Assembly: GCA_958348565.1 (NCBI GenBank)
Contig: CATVZP010000042.1
Coordinates: 1-16,713, forward strand
DNA length: 16,713 nt
From: an uncultured Collinsella sp.
GTDB lineage: Bacteria; Actinomycetota; Coriobacteriia; Coriobacteriales; Coriobacteriaceae
Direction of reading: 5' to 3'
The notes below the pieces were generated by a model. That model saw only the letters and a program-made list of their open reading frames with translations. It had not been told where the DNA came from and made no database searches. Made by a program: the position numbers and the translations under genes. Of this stretch, positions 6,779 through 14,695 are shown in pieces. Each line of letters opens with the position of its first letter. Within the stretch, counting starts at the first letter, position 1.

Positions 6779-6812
6779 GTTTCCGAACATTAAGACAAAA
6801 TTGTTCGGAAAC
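6779..6812. promoter_or_regulatory. inverted repeat, candidate operator for larB-larC-tetR
   Basis: Two perfect 10-bp arms, GTTTCCGAAC (6779-6788) and GTTCGGAAAC (6803-6812), are separated by 14 AT-rich bases. It lies in the 114-bp gap between serB and larB, directly upstream of the possible larB -10. No T-run follows on either strand, so a terminator is unlikely. The TetR regulator encoded in the same operon is the natural candidate to bind here, but this is inference. Confidence 0.45.
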
Positions 6813-6848
6813 TATAGGACAGACTGATTCAATTGTTAGACGGATCGG

Positions 6849-7484
6849 CTAGTCACGCAGGATGATGTCCATGGCGAGCATCAGGTTGCGCTCGTCGATG
6901 GCAAACGGGGCGGCTTCGCGCGTCTTAGGCTTGGCGCAAAACGCGATGCCCGTGCCCGCGGCCTGGATCATGGGGATGTCGTTTGCCCCGTCGCCAATAG
7001 CGACCGTGTGGGCCATGTCGACGCCGCACTCAACTGCCCAGTCCAGCAGCTGGATGAGCTTGGACTCCTTGGTCACAATGTCGGCAGCCAACTTACCGGT
7101 GAGCTTGCCGTCCACGACCTCCAGGCGGTTGGCCAGGCAAAAATCGATGCCCGCGGCGGCCGCGATCTTGTCGGCGACCTCGTGGAAGCCGCCGCTCACC
7201 ACGCCGACCTCCCAGCCCTTGCTGTGTGCCGAGCGCACAAGCTCCAGCGCGCCGGGGGTAAACGTCACGCGCTCAAAGGTGCGCTCGAACACGCTGTCGT
7301 CCAAGCCGGCGAGCAGCCCCACGCGCTCCACGAGCGCTTGCTTAAAGTCCAGCTCGCCGCGCATGGCGCGTTCGGTGATCTGTGCCACCTGTTCGCCTAC
7401 GCCGGCCTCTTCGCCCAACAGGTCGATGACCTCCTGGTTGATGAGCGTGGAGTCGATATCCATAACGATGAGGCGTGCAGTCAT
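6849..7484 (-). CDS. serB: phosphoserine phosphatase (HAD family)
   Basis: Hydrolyses phosphoserine to serine, the last step of serine synthesis in the cytosol. The protein has 211 residues, typical for a SerB without an N-terminal ACT domain. Seen: the HAD nucleophile motif MDIDSTLI with Asp9 and Asp11, the cap region following it, VVSGGF for motif II, a lysine in DIVTKESK, and GDGANDIPMI for the metal-binding motif. The start MTARLIVMDIDST at 7484 is chosen because GGAAAGG lies 6 nt upstream. The longer frame from 7553 adds 23 residues without family likeness. Divergent from aspS and on the same strand as, but separate from, larB. Other HAD phosphatases of this subgroup are possible. Confidence 0.9.
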   Translation of the reverse strand: MTARLIVMDIDSTLINQEVIDLLGEEAGVGEQVAQITERAMRGELDFKQALVERVGLLAGLDDSVFERTFERVTFTPGALELVRSAHSKGWEVGVVSGGFHEVADKIAAAAGIDFCLANRLEVVDGKLTGKLAADIVTKESKLIQLLDWAVECGVDMAHTVAIGDGANDIPMIQAAGTGIAFCAKPKTREAAPFAIDERNLMLAMDIILRD

Positions 7485-7629
7485 GACGGGCCTTTCCGAG
7501 TGCAGTTGTGTTGGGGCACATTGTCGCACGGGGCGCGCCTTGGCGACGGCCACGGTGCGGCAATTGTTTCGTCTCCGTCAAGTCTTTGGGCAGGAGCTAC
7601 TTTTCCGCGGCACATCGACACAGGTGCGA

Positions 7630-7734
7630 TAAGATAGAACGCCATGTCTGGCTGCGCGGTTTACGCAGGCTGGGCAAATCTGTACGACGCCGCCCGGAAC
7701 GACACGGGGCGGCACAGATCCATAAAGGAGGATC
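7630..7734 (+). promoter_or_regulatory. possible aspS promoter -10 and structured leader
   Basis: TAAGAT at 7630-7635 could be a -10 box, with no good -35. The leader then holds a stem GCCGCCC (7689-7695) with GGGCGGC (7707-7713). Next comes a small stem GATCC (7717-7721) with GGATC (7730-7734), whose 3' side includes the last GG of the Shine-Dalgarno AAAGGAGG (7724-7731). No T-box sequence and no T-run were found, so it does not look like a tRNA-sensing leader. Weak evidence. Confidence 0.3.
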
Positions 7735-7740
7735 ACTGGT

Positions 7741-9528
7741 ATGAGCCAGACCCGTCCCATCGACGAGCATTCCATGCACACCCGTACCTGCGGCGAGCTT
7801 CGCCGCGAGAACGTGGGCGAAGAGGTCACCCTCACCGGTTGGGTGAGCCGTCGCCGCGATCACGGCGGCCTTATTTTCTGCGACCTTCGCGACCGCGAGG
7901 GCATCACGCAGCTCACCTTCGACCCCGAGCACTCCGACGGCGACGCCTTTAAGATTGCCGAGACCATGCGTCCCGAGTGGCCTATCAAGATCCACGGCGT
8001 CGTGCGCTCCCGTGGCGAGGAGACCACCAACGCCAAGCTCGCGACCGGCGAGATCGAGGTCCTGACCGACCACGCCGAGGTGCTCAACACGTCCGTCACC
8101 CCGCCGTTCCAGATCGAGGACGGCATCGAGACCAGCGAGGACACCCGCCTGCGCTATCGCTATCTGGACCTCCGTCGTCCCGAGATGATGGCCAACCTCA
8201 AGCTGCGCTCCGACTTTACCTTTGCCATTCGCGAGGCGCTGCACAACCGTGAGTTCATGGAGGTCGAGACGCCCTCCCTGTTCAAGTCCACGCCCGAGGG
8301 CGCCCGCGACTTTATCGTCCCCAGCCGCATCCAGCCGGGCAACTTCTACGCTCTGCCGCAGTCCCCGCAGCTTCTGAAGCAGCTGCTTATGGTCGGTGGC
8401 GTCGAGCGCTACTACCAGGTTGCCAAGTGCTTCCGCGACGAGGACCTGCGTGCCGACCGTCAGCCCGAGTTCACCCAGGTCGATATCGAGATGTCCTTCG
8501 TGGACCAGAACGATGTCATGAGCGCGCTCGAAGAGGTTCTTGCCGATGCCTTCGGTCGCATGGGTGTCGAGATGCCCACGCCGCTGCGTCGCATGAACTA
8601 CTGGGATGCCATGGACACCTATGGCTCCGACAAGCCCGATACTCGCTACGGCATGCACCTGGTCGATCTGACCGACATCTTTGCCAACTCCAAGTTCAAG
8701 GTCTTCGCGACCGCCGCGAACGAGGAGGGCTCCGTCGTCAAGGCCATCAACGCCAAGGGCGCCGGTGCCTGGGCACGTGCCAAGATCGATAAGCTCGCCG
8801 GCGTGGCCTCCACGTTTGGCGCCAAGGGCCTGGCCTGGATCGCCTTCCGCGAGGACGGCTCCATCAACAGCCCCATCGTCAAGTTCTTCTCGGACGAGGA
8901 GATGGCCGCTCTGCGCGAGCGCATGGACGTCGAGCCCGGCGACCTTGTGATGTTCGCCGCCGGCCCGCGTCTGCTCTCTGACGAGATCCTGGGCGGCATG
9001 CGTTCCCACATGGCCAACGCACTCGAGATCAAGCGCGAGGGTCACGACTTCCTGTGGGTCGTCAACTTCCCGCTGTTCCATTGGGACGAGGATCGCAAGG
9101 CCTATGCTGCCGAGCACCAGCCCTTTACCCTGCCGACCGAGACCGACATCGCCAAGATCGAGGCCGACCCGTTGGCAGCCGGTTCTTGCACCTACGACTT
9201 TGTCATGGACGGCTTTGAGGCCGGCGGCGGCGGCATGCGTATCCACAACGCCGAGATGCAGATGTCCATGCTTAAGCTTCTGGGCTTTACCGAGGAGCGC
9301 GCCGAGTCTCAGTTTGGCTTCCTCATGGAGGCCCTCAAGTTTGGTGCACCCCCGATGGGCGGTTTCGCTCTGGGCCTGGACCGCGTGTGCATGCTGCTCA
9401 CCGGCTCCGATTCCATCCGCGACGTCATGGCGTTCCCCAAGACGGCCAGTGGCTCCGACCTTATGTCGGGTGCTCCGAGTGCCGTTTCCGGCGCCCAGCT
9501 CAAGGACGTCAGCCTGCGCCTGATGTAG
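7741..9528 (+). CDS. aspS: aspartyl-tRNA synthetase
   Basis: Charges tRNA-Asp with aspartate in the cytosol. The protein has 595 residues, the usual bacterial-type length. Domain order: N-terminal anticodon-binding OB fold (about 14-110, with GWVSRRRDHGG), class II catalytic core starting with RYRYLDLRRPEM, motif 2 at FRDEDLRADRQPEFTQVD (from residue 231), the bacterial GAD insertion at about 300-420, then motif 3 GGFALGLDR (540-548). The C-terminus ends in the usual SGAQLKDVSLRL. AAAGGAGG lies 9 nt before the ATG. A strong terminator follows. Whether it also charges tRNA-Asn (non-discriminating form) cannot be decided from this window. Confidence 0.98.
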   Translation: MSQTRPIDEHSMHTRTCGELRRENVGEEVTLTGWVSRRRDHGGLIFCDLRDREGITQLTFDPEHSDGDAFKIAETMRPEWPIKIHGVVRSRGEETTNAKLATGEIEVLTDHAEVLNTSVTPPFQIEDGIETSEDTRLRYRYLDLRRPEMMANLKLRSDFTFAIREALHNREFMEVETPSLFKSTPEGARDFIVPSRIQPGNFYALPQSPQLLKQLLMVGGVERYYQVAKCFRDEDLRADRQPEFTQVDIEMSFVDQNDVMSALEEVLADAFGRMGVEMPTPLRRMNYWDAMDTYGSDKPDTRYGMHLVDLTDIFANSKFKVFATAANEEGSVVKAINAKGAGAWARAKIDKLAGVASTFGAKGLAWIAFREDGSINSPIVKFFSDEEMAALRERMDVEPGDLVMFAAGPRLLSDEILGGMRSHMANALEIKREGHDFLWVVNFPLFHWDEDRKAYAAEHQPFTLPTETDIAKIEADPLAAGSCTYDFVMDGFEAGGGGMRIHNAEMQMSMLKLLGFTEERAESQFGFLMEALKFGAPPMGGFALGLDRVCMLLTGSDSIRDVMAFPKTASGSDLMSGAPSAVSGAQLKDVSLRLM

Positions 9529-9553
9529 GCAAGCGGCTACATATTGCTTGCAA

Positions 9554-9586
9554 CGAGGGAAGGACGTGTGCCTTCCCTCGTTTTTT
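9554..9586 (+). terminator. intrinsic terminator of aspS
   Basis: A perfect 10-bp stem CGAGGGAAGG (9554-9563) with CCTTCCCTCG (9571-9580), a 7-nt loop and TTTTTT directly after. It lies 25 nt after the aspS stop. Textbook form. Confidence 0.95.
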
Positions 9587-9628
9587 ATGCGCCGAGATTG
9601 TGAGGGTATATAGGGTGACCGGGCGTCG

Positions 9629-9648
9629 CGGAAAGTGCGTCCCGGAAT
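9629..9648. repeat. solo 3' arm of the hairpin family (unit D)
   Basis: CGGAAAGTGCGTCCCGGAAT aligns with the right arms plus following bases of the three hairpins downstream (GGAAA at the loop end, CCC at the base, then GAAT). The matching left arm expected upstream is missing, so this looks like a remnant. Confidence 0.55.
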
Positions 9649-9661
9649 CTGGGTCCAGAAC

Positions 9662-9705
9662 GGGTCGCGCTTTCCCAAAGGGGGCCCTCTGGGAAAGCGC
9701 GACCC
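9662..9705. repeat. hairpin A of the post-aspS array
   Basis: 16-bp perfect stem (9662-9677 with 9690-9705) with a 12-nt loop. The right arm GGGAAAGCGCGACCC is followed by AGAAT, as in hairpin B. No T-run follows. Confidence 0.8.
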
Positions 9706-9723
9706 AGAATTCAGCAAAATAAT

Positions 9724-9767
9724 GGGGCACAGTTTCCGGTTGAGCTGTCTAGCGGAAACTGTGCCCC
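9724..9767. repeat. hairpin B of the post-aspS array
   Basis: 15-bp perfect stem GGGGCACAGTTTCCG (9724-9738) with 9753-9767 and a 14-nt loop containing CTGTCT. It shares loop length, loop motif and the TTTCCG/CGGAAA stem top with hairpin C, while the lower stem differs and stays paired. Confidence 0.85.
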
Positions 9768-9785
9768 AGAATGAGCGCTCAAAAC

Positions 9786-9829
9786 GGGGCAGGCTTTCCG
9801 CAACAACTGTCTGGCGGAAAGCCTGTCCC
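9786..9829. repeat. hairpin C of the post-aspS array
   Basis: 15-bp stem GGGGCAGGCTTTCCG (9786-9800) with 9815-9829, one G-T pair, and a 14-nt loop containing CTGTCT as in hairpin B. It ends 6 nt from the lacI-family stop, so it could also serve as an end signal for that gene, although no T-run is visible on the minus strand. Confidence 0.85.
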
Positions 9830-9835
9830 AGTTTC

Positions 9836-10852
9836 TTATAGCGAGTCTCTCTGGATCAGCTGCATGTGCATCACGGAGGTGGTGGGCTCGGCGCCCTTGA
9901 TCATGTCGAGCGCAATGTTGGCGGCCATGTGGCCTTCTTCGCGCAGGGGCTGGCGGACGGTCGTGAGCGCGGGGACGCAGCGCGTCGCAATCTCGTGATC
10001 GTCGAAGCCGACGACGGAAACGTCCGCCGGAACGGATAGGCCTGCCTCGTTGAGTGCGGTGATGACGCCAGCCGCGATACGGTCCGACCCGCAGAGCACG
10101 CCATCGAAAGCAATCTCGCGCGCGAGGATCTGGTGCATGGCCTGATAGCCGTCTCCGCTGTTCCAGCCGGTATAGATAACGTTTGCGTCTGGGAGGTCTT
10201 CGCCCAAGACGGCGCGGTAGCCGCGCAGACGGTCGACAACAGCGGGGTTGTCTTGCGGTCCCAACACGGCGACGATATCTTTGCGCCCGCGATCCTTCAT
10301 GGCGAGTGCCGCAAAGTGTCCGCCCTCTTCGTCGTCAGAGTAGACCGTCGAGAACACGTCGCGATAGGGGTGGCCCTCGAGCTGGCCGCACAACACGGTG
10401 GGTACGCCCAGCTCGCGCAGCACCTCGAGCAGCTCGCTGCCCTTGTAGGGGGAGACGTCGATCACGGCGTCGAACGAGCGGCGCTCAAAGTGCTCGCGTG
10501 CGCGGTTGCGCTCATGCGTGGAAGACGCCTGCAAGATAACGGGCAGATAGGAAGACTCCGACAGTTCCTCGGTAATGCCGCTCAAAAACTCGCTATAGGT
10601 GGGGTCGCTGAAGAGTTCACTCAGAGGCTCGGTCACGAGCACGGCGATGATTTCCGTGCGCCCGACAGCGAGCGCTCGGCCACGAGCGTTGGGGACAAAA
10701 TTGACTTCCTTGGCCGCCGCGCGGACGCGTTTTTTGGTTTCCTCGCTAATACGGGGCGAATCGTTGAGGGCGCGCGATGCCGTGGAGCGCGACACGCCGG
10801 CAGCTGCGGCAACCTCGGCAAGCGTAGGTGCGGTGCGAACTGGTTGGGTCAT
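9836..10852 (-). CDS. LacI-family repressor, probable EbgR-type regulator
   Basis: A 338-residue transcription factor. Residues about 9-56 form a LacI helix-turn-helix and hinge (PTLAEVAAAAGVSRSTASRAL, then NARGRALAVGRT). The rest is a periplasmic-binding-protein-like sugar-sensing domain ending in the usual VVGFDDHEIA and TTVRQPLREEG. AGGAG lies 5 nt before the ATG. The gene is divergent from ebgA across a 375-bp gap with three identical palindromes of the kind LacI proteins bind. In E. coli the ebg operon is controlled by the LacI-family EbgR, an analogous layout. A galactoside inducer is expected but not shown. A TATAGT on the minus strand at 10914-10919 may be its -10 box. Confidence 0.94.
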   Translation of the reverse strand: MTQPVRTAPTLAEVAAAAGVSRSTASRALNDSPRISEETKKRVRAAAKEVNFVPNARGRALAVGRTEIIAVLVTEPLSELFSDPTYSEFLSGITEELSESSYLPVILQASSTHERNRAREHFERRSFDAVIDVSPYKGSELLEVLRELGVPTVLCGQLEGHPYRDVFSTVYSDDEEGGHFAALAMKDRGRKDIVAVLGPQDNPAVVDRLRGYRAVLGEDLPDANVIYTGWNSGDGYQAMHQILAREIAFDGVLCGSDRIAAGVITALNEAGLSVPADVSVVGFDDHEIATRCVPALTTVRQPLREEGHMAANIALDMIKGAEPTTSVMHMQLIQRDSL

Positions 10853-11053
10853 GGCGTCTCCTGGAAAATGCGGTCGATGTTGTCACTGATACGGGCTAGT
10901 GCGGATACAGCTTACTATAGTGCGCCTGAACAGCGTTCATGATATCCGGCCACTGGTGGCATTTCACAGTCAGGCTGCTGCTGAACATGGCTTGCAAGGG
11001 TGGGGCATAGATGGGCGCGGCCGTTGTCCGCTGCCTGGGAATGCTGTTTTGCG

Positions 11054-11071
11054 CTGAGTTTCGATACTCAG
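11054..11071. repeat. small hairpin in the repressor-ebgA gap
   Basis: CTGAGT-TTCGAT-ACTCAG, a 6-bp stem just upstream of the first operator. Apart from this and the operators, 10853-11090 shows no recognisable structure and no gene. Confidence 0.35.
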
Positions 11072-11095
11072 AGTGACATAAGTGTCGTGGTTGTA

Positions 11096-11105
11096 CAACC
11101 GGTTG
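11096..11105. promoter_or_regulatory. operator O1 for the LacI-family repressor
   Basis: CAACCGGTTG is a perfect palindrome with the CG centre usual for LacI-family sites. The shared extended form is ACAACCGGTTGCAC. First of three copies; its centre is 45 bp from O2. Confidence 0.8.
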
Positions 11106-11140
11106 CACCGTTAATCCGGCGAAATCGACCGTTCAGCGGA

Positions 11141-11150
11141 CAACCGGTTG
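11141..11150. promoter_or_regulatory. operator O2, overlapping the -35 of ebgA
   Basis: Same CAACCGGTTG palindrome, same flanks ACAACCGGTTGCAC. Its right end shares bases with the proposed -35 (TTGCAC). Binding here would block RNA polymerase directly. Confidence 0.85.
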
Positions 11151-11177
11151 CACAGCTTTTTGCATCGCCCGTAAGAT
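11148..11177 (+). promoter_or_regulatory. ebgA promoter
   Basis: TTGCAC (11148-11153), an 18-nt spacer, then TAAGAT (11172-11177). It is flanked by O2 on the -35 and O3 just after the -10, which supports it as the regulated promoter. The predicted start lies near 11184, inside O3. Confidence 0.65.
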
Positions 11178-11182
11178 AAGGA

Positions 11183-11192
11183 CAACCGGTTG
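11183..11192. promoter_or_regulatory. operator O3 near the ebgA transcription start
   Basis: Third identical copy of CAACCGGTTG with the same flanks, centred 42 bp from O2, close to four helical turns. It covers the region just downstream of the -10. Confidence 0.85.
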
Positions 11193-11227
11193 CACAAGAA
11201 TCACTACGATGACGAAGGAGCATCACC

Positions 11228-14200
11228 ATGGACGCCATTAACGATTGGGAAAACCAAGCGCTCACCCATAGGAACCGCCTGGCACCCCATGCGTACTTTA
11301 TGGGTTACGAGACCGCCGATCTCGCTGCAACGTACAGCCGCGAGCTGTCGCGCGGGTTTGTCCAGCTGTCCGGCTCGTGGCAGTTCCGCCTCTTTGAGGG
11401 CCCCGCTGCCGTCTCCAACGAGGAGCTCTCCACGTACGAGCCCGAGTGGGATCACGTGGAGGTTCCGCACCTGTGGCAGGTGGACGGCTATGGCAACCTT
11501 GCCTACACCGACGAGGGTTTCCCGTTCCCGGTGGACCAGCCGTTCGTTCCCTCCGACGACCCCACGGGCGTCTACCAGCGCATCGTCAACCTTCCCGCCG
11601 TTCCTGCCGGCGCTCGCGAGATCATTCGCTTTGACGGCATCGAGAGCTATGGCGAGCTGTACGTCAACGGCCAGTTTATCGGCATGACCAAGGGCTCGCG
11701 CCTGTCCGCCGAGTTCGACGTGACCGACGCGCTTGTCGAGGGCGACAACCTGTTTGCGGTCAAGGTTCTGCAGTACAGCGATGGTAGCTACATCGAGGAC
11801 CAGGATATGTGGTGGGCCTCGGGCATCTTCCGCGATGTGTACCTTATGCAGCGTCCCGCCGCGCACCTGGTCGACTTTAGGTTCCGCACGCACCGCGAGG
11901 GCGATACCGCTCTGATCACGCTCGATACGGTGGCCGAGGGCGCTTCCCGCGTCGTGTTTACACTCAGCGATGGCGAGAACGTGGTGGCTACAGGTGAGTG
12001 CGTCGACGGCCATGCCGAGTGCAGCGTGACCGATGCCCACTTCTGGAATCCCGAGGACCCCTTCCTCTATGACCTTACGTTTGAGGTCTACGACGGTGAC
12101 CAGGTCAGCGAGTACGTCCCGCATCGCCAGGGCCTTGCCGAGGTGACGGTCGAGGGCAATCATATCTACCTCAACGGCACCTACTTTAAGATGCATGGCG
12201 TCAACCGCCACGATCACGACGATCACAAGGGCCGCGCCGTGGGCCTCGATCGCATGCGCCGCGACCTGGAGCTCATGAAGCGACACAACATCAATGCAGT
12301 GCGCACCTCTCACTATGCCAATGACCCGCGCTTCTACGAGCTGTGCGACGAGTATGGCATCATGCTGGTCGCCGAGACCGACATGGAGAGCCACGGCTTC
12401 GAGAATATCGGCAATATCGCCCTGGTCACCGACGACCCGGCATGGGAGTCGGCCTACGTCGACCGCATTGAACGCCTGGTGATGCAGGAGCGCAACCACG
12501 CTTGCATCATTATGTGGTCGATGGGCAACGAGAGCGGCTATGGCTGCAACATCCGCGCGATGTACGCCAAGGCTCACGAGCTCGACGGTCGTCCGGTCCA
12601 CTACGAGGAGGACCGCAACGCCGATACCGTCGACGTCATCTCCACCATGTACTCCCGCGTGTCGCAGATGAACGACTTTGGTGAGCATCCATTCCCCAAG
12701 CCGCGCATCAACTGCGAGTACGGTCACTCCATGGGCAACGGCCCCGGAGGCCTGTCCGAGTATCAGGAGGTCTTCGATCGCTGGGATTGCATCCAAGGCC
12801 AGTTTATCTGGGAATGGTGCGACCACGGTTTGGCTGCTGTGACCGAGGACGGCGTTGCCTACGATATGTACGGTGGCGACAACGGCGATTACCCCAACAA
12901 CAGCAACTTCTGCATCGATGGCATGGTGTTCCCTTGGCAGCAGCCGAGCCCGGGCCTCACTGAGTATGGCCAGGTCATCTGCCCGGTTCGCATGGCTTAT
13001 GATGCCGAGGCAGGCGAGCTGACCGTTACCAACAAGCGTTGGTTTACCACCCTCGAGGATGTTTGCCTGTTGGCGGAGACCCTGGTGGACGGCGACGTAG
13101 TGTGCCGCAAGACGCTCATGCCCGGTGCCGTTGCTCCCGGCGAGTCCGTCCAGCTTCCGCTGGTGATTCGCGAGGCCGCGGTAGGCGAGACCCTGCTGAC
13201 CGTGCGCGCCTACACCATGGCCGCTCACGTCTGGTGCGAGCCGATGTTCCAGCTGGGCGCAAGCCAGTTTGCCATCGCAAACCATCCGGCGCCGGCCATC
13301 GCCGCCCCCGTTCGTCCTGAGCTTACGGTCGAGGAGACCGAGCAGGAGATTCGTATTCACTCCCTCAACGGCGAGCTGACCTTCAGCAAGGTCAACGGTA
13401 CCGTGAGCGAGTGGAAGGCATCCGGCCGCGACGTCATGGCCTCTGGTCCCCAGGTTGGTTTTTGGCATCCGCTCGTCGATAACCACGCCCAGGAGTACGA
13501 CTCCCTGTGGAAGGACAACTTCATCGATGTGATGCAGACGTCTACCCGCAAGGTTTCTTGGAGGCAGGACGGCAATGCGGTCGTCGTTGCCGTGAGCCAG
13601 CGTATCGCTCCTCCCGTCCGCGCGTTCGGCATGCGCGTCGAGCTCGTCTACACCGTGCTTCCGAGCGGTCGCGTCGACCTCAAGGTTTCCGGCGAGCCCT
13701 ACGGCGATTACTCGGATATCATCCCGCGCATCGGCATCTCCTTCGAGGTTCCCGGTTGCGATCGTGCCGTTGAGTGGTATGGCCACGGCCCGGGCGAGAA
13801 CTATCCGGACTCGCTGCGCGCCAACCCGGTCGGTCATTACCGCACTACGGTCGACGATATGTTCACGCCGTATGTCATGCCCCAGGATTGCGCTAACCGC
13901 GAGGGCACCCGTTGGGTCGCCCTGCGCTCCAGCCACGGTGACGGCGTGTTGGTGACTCGTCCGACCGACGCCGCTTCCAACCCGTTCTCGTTCTCGGCAT
14001 GGCCCTATAGCTGCGAGGCCATCGATAACGCCAAGCACGTCTACGACCTTGTCAAGGGTGACACGGTCACGGTCAACATCAACGACCAGCTGCTCGGCCT
14101 TGGCTCGAACTCTTGGGGTTCCGAGGTGCTCGATTCCTATCGCACCCGTTTTGAGAGCTTCAGTTTCGAGGTGTCCCTGCGACCGCTGACGTCTGCCGAT

Positions 14201-14236
14201 CTGGCTCAGGCGCTGGCACCCATTAAGGAGGCATAA
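11228..14236 (+). CDS. ebgA: beta-galactosidase, GH2 family, EbgA type (large subunit)
   Basis: Hydrolyses beta-galactosides such as lactose, or related gut glycans, in the cytosol; no signal peptide is seen. The protein has 1002 residues. Order: sugar-binding jelly-roll domain (about 40-210), Ig-like domain (about 212-310), TIM barrel (about 315-600) with acid/base Glu435 in MWSMGNESGYG and nucleophile Glu497 in NCEYGHSMGN, a linking domain, then the C-terminal beta-galactosidase small-chain-like domain (about 715-990). The C-terminal third (FWHPLVDNHAQEYDSLW, HGPGENYPDS, LLGLGSNSWGSEVLDS) fits E. coli EbgA better than LacZ from memory. GAAGGAG lies 7 nt before the ATG. ebgC follows after 3 nt. 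Repression by the divergent LacI-family protein is strongly suggested by three operators. Confidence 0.95.
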   Translation: MDAINDWENQALTHRNRLAPHAYFMGYETADLAATYSRELSRGFVQLSGSWQFRLFEGPAAVSNEELSTYEPEWDHVEVPHLWQVDGYGNLAYTDEGFPFPVDQPFVPSDDPTGVYQRIVNLPAVPAGAREIIRFDGIESYGELYVNGQFIGMTKGSRLSAEFDVTDALVEGDNLFAVKVLQYSDGSYIEDQDMWWASGIFRDVYLMQRPAAHLVDFRFRTHREGDTALITLDTVAEGASRVVFTLSDGENVVATGECVDGHAECSVTDAHFWNPEDPFLYDLTFEVYDGDQVSEYVPHRQGLAEVTVEGNHIYLNGTYFKMHGVNRHDHDDHKGRAVGLDRMRRDLELMKRHNINAVRTSHYANDPRFYELCDEYGIMLVAETDMESHGFENIGNIALVTDDPAWESAYVDRIERLVMQERNHACIIMWSMGNESGYGCNIRAMYAKAHELDGRPVHYEEDRNADTVDVISTMYSRVSQMNDFGEHPFPKPRINCEYGHSMGNGPGGLSEYQEVFDRWDCIQGQFIWEWCDHGLAAVTEDGVAYDMYGGDNGDYPNNSNFCIDGMVFPWQQPSPGLTEYGQVICPVRMAYDAEAGELTVTNKRWFTTLEDVCLLAETLVDGDVVCRKTLMPGAVAPGESVQLPLVIREAAVGETLLTVRAYTMAAHVWCEPMFQLGASQFAIANHPAPAIAAPVRPELTVEETEQEIRIHSLNGELTFSKVNGTVSEWKASGRDVMASGPQVGFWHPLVDNHAQEYDSLWKDNFIDVMQTSTRKVSWRQDGNAVVVAVSQRIAPPVRAFGMRVELVYTVLPSGRVDLKVSGEPYGDYSDIIPRIGISFEVPGCDRAVEWYGHGPGENYPDSLRANPVGHYRTTVDDMFTPYVMPQDCANREGTRWVALRSSHGDGVLVTRPTDAASNPFSFSAWPYSCEAIDNAKHVYDLVKGDTVTVNINDQLLGLGSNSWGSEVLDSYRTRFESFSFEVSLRPLTSADLAQALAPIKEA

Positions 14237-14239
14237 GTC

Positions 14240-14695
14240 ATGCATGTCTTTAATTCGCGCGCCGATTTCGACGCTCAGATGAAGTCCGTCAGGAAGTGGA
14301 TGCGTACCGGCCAGGCGCTCGATGGTGTTGCCGACCTGCAGCACGACGTGGCTTACTCCATCGGCGACTCGTTGGTGTACTGGTGGGTGAACGCCCACGA
14401 GGCGGCTACCGCCGATCTGGTCGGTCACCGTCGCTATCATGCCGTGCTCGCCCCGCTCGACGGCGACCTGACCGTCGAGGTTGCCCCCAAGGCAAGCCTA
14501 ACCTGCACCCGCGCTTACAGCGATATCGATGATCGCGAGCGCTTTGAGGGTACGGGGGAGACTGTGACGATTCCCGCCGGCGGCGTTGCCGTCGTCGAAA
14601 TTGACGAGGCCTACCGTGTCGTGGCCGATGCCGCGGATCCCCGCGTCGTGGTACTGCACGTGACGGTTGAAGGTTATTCCTTCCCCAACAAGTAG
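14240..14695 (+). CDS. ebgC: beta-galactosidase small subunit, EbgC-like (YhcH/YjgK/YiaL family)
   Basis: A 151-residue cupin-like protein of the DUF386 family, matching the size of E. coli EbgC (about 149). In E. coli EbgC binds EbgA and is needed for full activity. Seen: a central WWVNAHEAATADLVGHRRYHAVL region where family members have the conserved binding-pocket residues, and a C-terminal IPAGGVAVVEIDEAYR beta-strand pattern. GGAGG inside the last codons of ebgA serves as its RBS, and only 3 nt separate the genes, so translation is probably coupled and the subunits made in step. Assignment rests on length, fold pattern and position. Confidence 0.9.
   Translation: MHVFNSRADFDAQMKSVRKWMRTGQALDGVADLQHDVAYSIGDSLVYWWVNAHEAATADLVGHRRYHAVLAPLDGDLTVEVAPKASLTCTRAYSDIDDRERFEGTGETVTIPAGGVAVVEIDEAYRVVADAADPRVVVLHVTVEGYSFPNK

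Noticed and set aside
7554..7740. T-box riboswitch upstream of aspS
   Set aside because: No T-box consensus, no antiterminator/terminator pair and no T-run were found in the leader.
7597..9717. 706-codon minus-strand open frame opposite aspS
   Set aside because: An antisense shadow of an unmistakable aspartyl-tRNA synthetase. It also runs through the terminator and hairpin array.
9635..9841. 68-codon open frame across the hairpin array
   Set aside because: It consists almost wholly of the hairpin arms, has no RBS, and its sequence is dictated by the repeats.
11091..11197. CRISPR array from three short repeats
   Set aside because: Repeats are 14 bp palindromes at a regulated promoter with different, short intervals and no cas genes. 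LacI operators explain them.
11204..14440. 1078-codon open frame on the minus strand opposite ebgA
   Set aside because: It mirrors the codon bias of ebgA, whose catalytic motifs are clear. The translation has no recognisable domain and is full of His/Asp/Val runs typical of antisense GC-rich frames.
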